Shown piece after piece: positions 5,342 through 7,087 of a stretch of DNA of 7,087 bases. The position numbers were made by a program, and so were the translations under genes. The notes under the pieces were generated by a model. That model was not told where the DNA came from. It saw only the letters and a list, made by a program, of their open reading frames with translations, and did not search any database. Source of the DNA: Bradyrhizobiaceae bacterium (lineage in GTDB: Bacteria; Pseudomonadota; Alphaproteobacteria; Rhizobiales; Hyphomicrobiaceae); contig CANJPN010000324.1 in NCBI GenBank assembly GCA_947475855.1, positions 1-7,087 of the forward strand. Direction: 5' to 3'. Position 1 is the stretch's first letter, and each line of letters opens with the position of its first letter.

Positions 5342-7087
5342 TCAACCCTTCTTCTCCTGCGTCACCACGCGGATATTCAGCTCGCGCAACTGCTTGAGCG
5401 TCGCTTCGGCGGGCGCACTCATCAGCAGGTCGTTCGCCTGCTGGTTCATCGGGAACAGCGCAACCTCGCGCACCGTCTTGCAGTTCGTCAGCAGCATCAC
5501 CATCCGCTCGATGCCAGCCGCCATGCCGCCATGCGGCGGCGCGCCGTATTGGAAAGCGCGATAGAGGCCACCGAACTTGCTCTCCACATCCTCGCGGCCC
5601 AGACCCGTGATCTCGAACGCCTTCACCATCGTCTCGGGGATATGGTTTCGCACCGAGCCCGACGCGAGTTCGTAGCCGTTGCAGACGAGATCGTACTGGT
5701 TGGCCTTGATCGCCAGGATCTCGTCGCGGCCTTCCTTCTCGGCCGCCTCCAGCGCCTCGCGCCCGCCCTTCGGCATCGAGAACGGGTTGTGCGAAAAGTC
5801 GACCTTCTTGTCTTCCTCGTTCCACTCGTAGAACGGAAAATCGACGATCCACGCGAACGCGAAGCGGTTCTCGTCGACGAGCTTCAGCTCCTGCCCGACC
5901 TTGTCGCGCGCCAACCCTGCGAACTTGTAGAAGTTGGCCGGGTTGCCAGCGACGAAGAAAGCCGCGTCCCCGACCTTCAGGCCGAGCTGCTTGAAGATCG
6001 CAGCGCCACGGTCCGCACCAATGTTCTTCGCGATCGGTCCGGCGCCGGCCGCACCTTCCTCCTCGCGCCACATGATGTAGCCAAGGCCCGGTTGCCCTTC
6101 ACCCTGCGCCCACGAGTTCATACGGTCGCAGAACGCGCGGCTTCCACCCGTCGGAGCAGGGATCGCCCAGATCCGCACCTTCGGGTCCTTCTCGAGCATG
6201 CCCGCGAACACCTTGAAGCCTGAGCCGCGGAAGTGCTCCGAAACGTCGGCCATCTCGATCGGGTTGCGCAGGTCCGGCTTGTCCGAACCATACTTCGCGA
6301 TCGCCTCGTCATGGGGAATGCGCGGGAACGTCTGCGTCACCGGCCGGCCGTTAGCGAACTCCACGAATAGGTCGCGCAGGATCGGCTCCATCGTCTGGAA
6401 CACGTCCTCCTGTTCGATGAAGCTCATCTCGAGATCGAGCTGGTAGAACTCGCCCGGCAGCCGATCGGCGCGCGGGTCCTCGTCGCGGAAGCACGGCGCG
6501 ATCTGGAAGTAGCGGTCGAAGCCCGACACCATCAGCAACTGCTTGTACTGCTGTGGCGCCTGCGGCAGCGCATAGAACTTGCCCGCATGAATGCGGCTCG
6601 GCACGAGGAAATCGCGCGCGCCTTCCGGCGACGACGCGGTGAGGATCGGCGTCGGGAACTCGTTGAACCCGGCCGCATGCATCCGCGCGCGGATCGAGCG
6701 CGTGATCTCCAGCCGCTTCATGATGATGCCGTGCAGCGTCTGCCGGCGCAGATCGAGGAATCGATAGGTGAGCCGCATGTCTTCGGGGTACTCGGGCTCG
6801 CCGAAAACGGGAACCGGCAGCTCCTTGGCCTGCGAAAGCACTTCGATTTCGGTCGCGAACACTTCGATCTCGCCCGTCGGCAGCTCCTTGTTCTCGGTCC
6901 CGCCCGGACGCTGCCTTACCTTGCCGTCGACTCGAATGACCCACTCCGAGCGGACCAGTTCTGCCGCCTTGAAGGCCGGGCTGTCCGGATCGGCCACCAC
7001 CTGCGTCAGTCCGTAGTGGTCGCGCAGATCGATGAACAGCACGCCGCCATGGTCTCGCACGCGATGCACCCAGCCCGACAGGCGCGC
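5342..7087 (-). CDS. aspS: Aspartyl-tRNA synthetase, N-terminus beyond the window
   Basis: This class II synthetase charges tRNA-Asp with aspartate in the cytoplasm. The frame is open from the right edge to the TGA at 5342-5344, giving 581 codons. The GTG at 7069 is not the start: the codons before it read ARLSGW, continuing the family stretch GWVHRVRDHGG, so only about 20 N-terminal residues are missing. In fragment numbering, the anticodon-binding OB domain occupies roughly 1-100. The flipping loop SPEGARDFLVPSR is at 153-165, motif 2 FRDEDPRADR at 200-209 and motif 3 GGMAAGIERM at 520-529. The bacterial GAD insertion lies between motifs 2 and 3. Motif 2 runs on as LPGEFYQLD, one residue longer than in Escherichia coli (QPEFTQID), as in other alphaproteobacteria. 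His13 (RDHGG) replaces the Leu of E. coli, a feature linked to non-discriminating enzymes that also charge tRNA-Asn. The frame is intact. The gene converges on dctP and is unrelated in function. Confidence 0.97.
   Translation of the reverse strand, partial: ARLSGWVHRVRDHGGVLFIDLRDHYGLTQVVADPDSPAFKAAELVRSEWVIRVDGKVRQRPGGTENKELPTGEIEVFATEIEVLSQAKELPVPVFGEPEYPEDMRLTYRFLDLRRQTLHGIIMKRLEITRSIRARMHAAGFNEFPTPILTASSPEGARDFLVPSRIHAGKFYALPQAPQQYKQLLMVSGFDRYFQIAPCFRDEDPRADRLPGEFYQLDLEMSFIEQEDVFQTMEPILRDLFVEFANGRPVTQTFPRIPHDEAIAKYGSDKPDLRNPIEMADVSEHFRGSGFKVFAGMLEKDPKVRIWAIPAPTGGSRAFCDRMNSWAQGEGQPGLGYIMWREEEGAAGAGPIAKNIGADRGAAIFKQLGLKVGDAAFFVAGNPANFYKFAGLARDKVGQELKLVDENRFAFAWIVDFPFYEWNEEDKKVDFSHNPFSMPKGGREALEAAEKEGRDEILAIKANQYDLVCNGYELASGSVRNHIPETMVKAFEITGLGREDVESKFGGLYRAFQYGAPPHGGMAAGIERMVMLLTNCKTVREVALFPMNQQANDLLMSAPAEATLKQLRELNIRVVTQEKKG

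Noticed and set aside
5520..5545. GC-rich palindrome around GCCGCCATGCGGCGGC
   Set aside because: It encodes the conserved motif 3 region of AspRS (PPHGGMAAG), so codon choice in a conserved stretch explains it.
5531..6223. Plus-strand open frame of 230 codons opposite aspS
   Set aside because: It lies wholly within the highly conserved aspS frame and has no recognisable domain or ribosome site.

Overview
The window looks like a piece of an alphaproteobacterial chromosome. It is GC-rich apart from one short AT-rich island, and its aspartyl-tRNA synthetase has the alphaproteobacterial form of motif 2 (RADRLPGEFYQLD). The order cannot be fixed from the sequence alone; both Hyphomicrobiales and Sphingomonadales remain possible.

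Layout, left to right. (1) Positions 681 to 1, minus strand: the first 227 codons of an exported Ala/Gln/Pro-rich protein of unknown function, running off the left edge with no stop. (2) 682-1171: a divergent intergenic region of about 490 bases with an AT-rich island near 864-910 that probably holds promoters. (3) 1172-2317, plus strand: a CoA-ester racemase of the AMACR/MCR branch of the CaiB/BaiF (family III CoA-transferase) superfamily, with all three catalytic residues. (4) 2415-5291, plus strand: a complete TRAP transporter locus in the order dctQ (small permease), dctM (large permease), dctP (periplasmic binding protein). The dctM reading frame is broken by one missing base in a run of six C at 3440-3445; both halves are otherwise normal. 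(5) 5305-5335: a strong hairpin between convergent genes. (6) 7087 to 5342, minus strand: aspS, missing only its extreme N-terminus at the right edge.

The racemase and the TRAP genes lie on one strand and probably form a catabolic or uptake unit. The binding protein would capture an organic acid in the periplasm, DctQ and DctM would import it using the sodium gradient, and after CoA activation by an enzyme not present here the racemase would invert the carbon next to the thioester carbonyl. The substrate cannot be read from the sequence. aspS is an unrelated housekeeping gene. I see no mobile element, CRISPR array, tRNA or rRNA, and no convincing new defence or regulatory system; the most notable points are the dctM frame break at a slippery-looking C run and the pairing of racemase with transporter.
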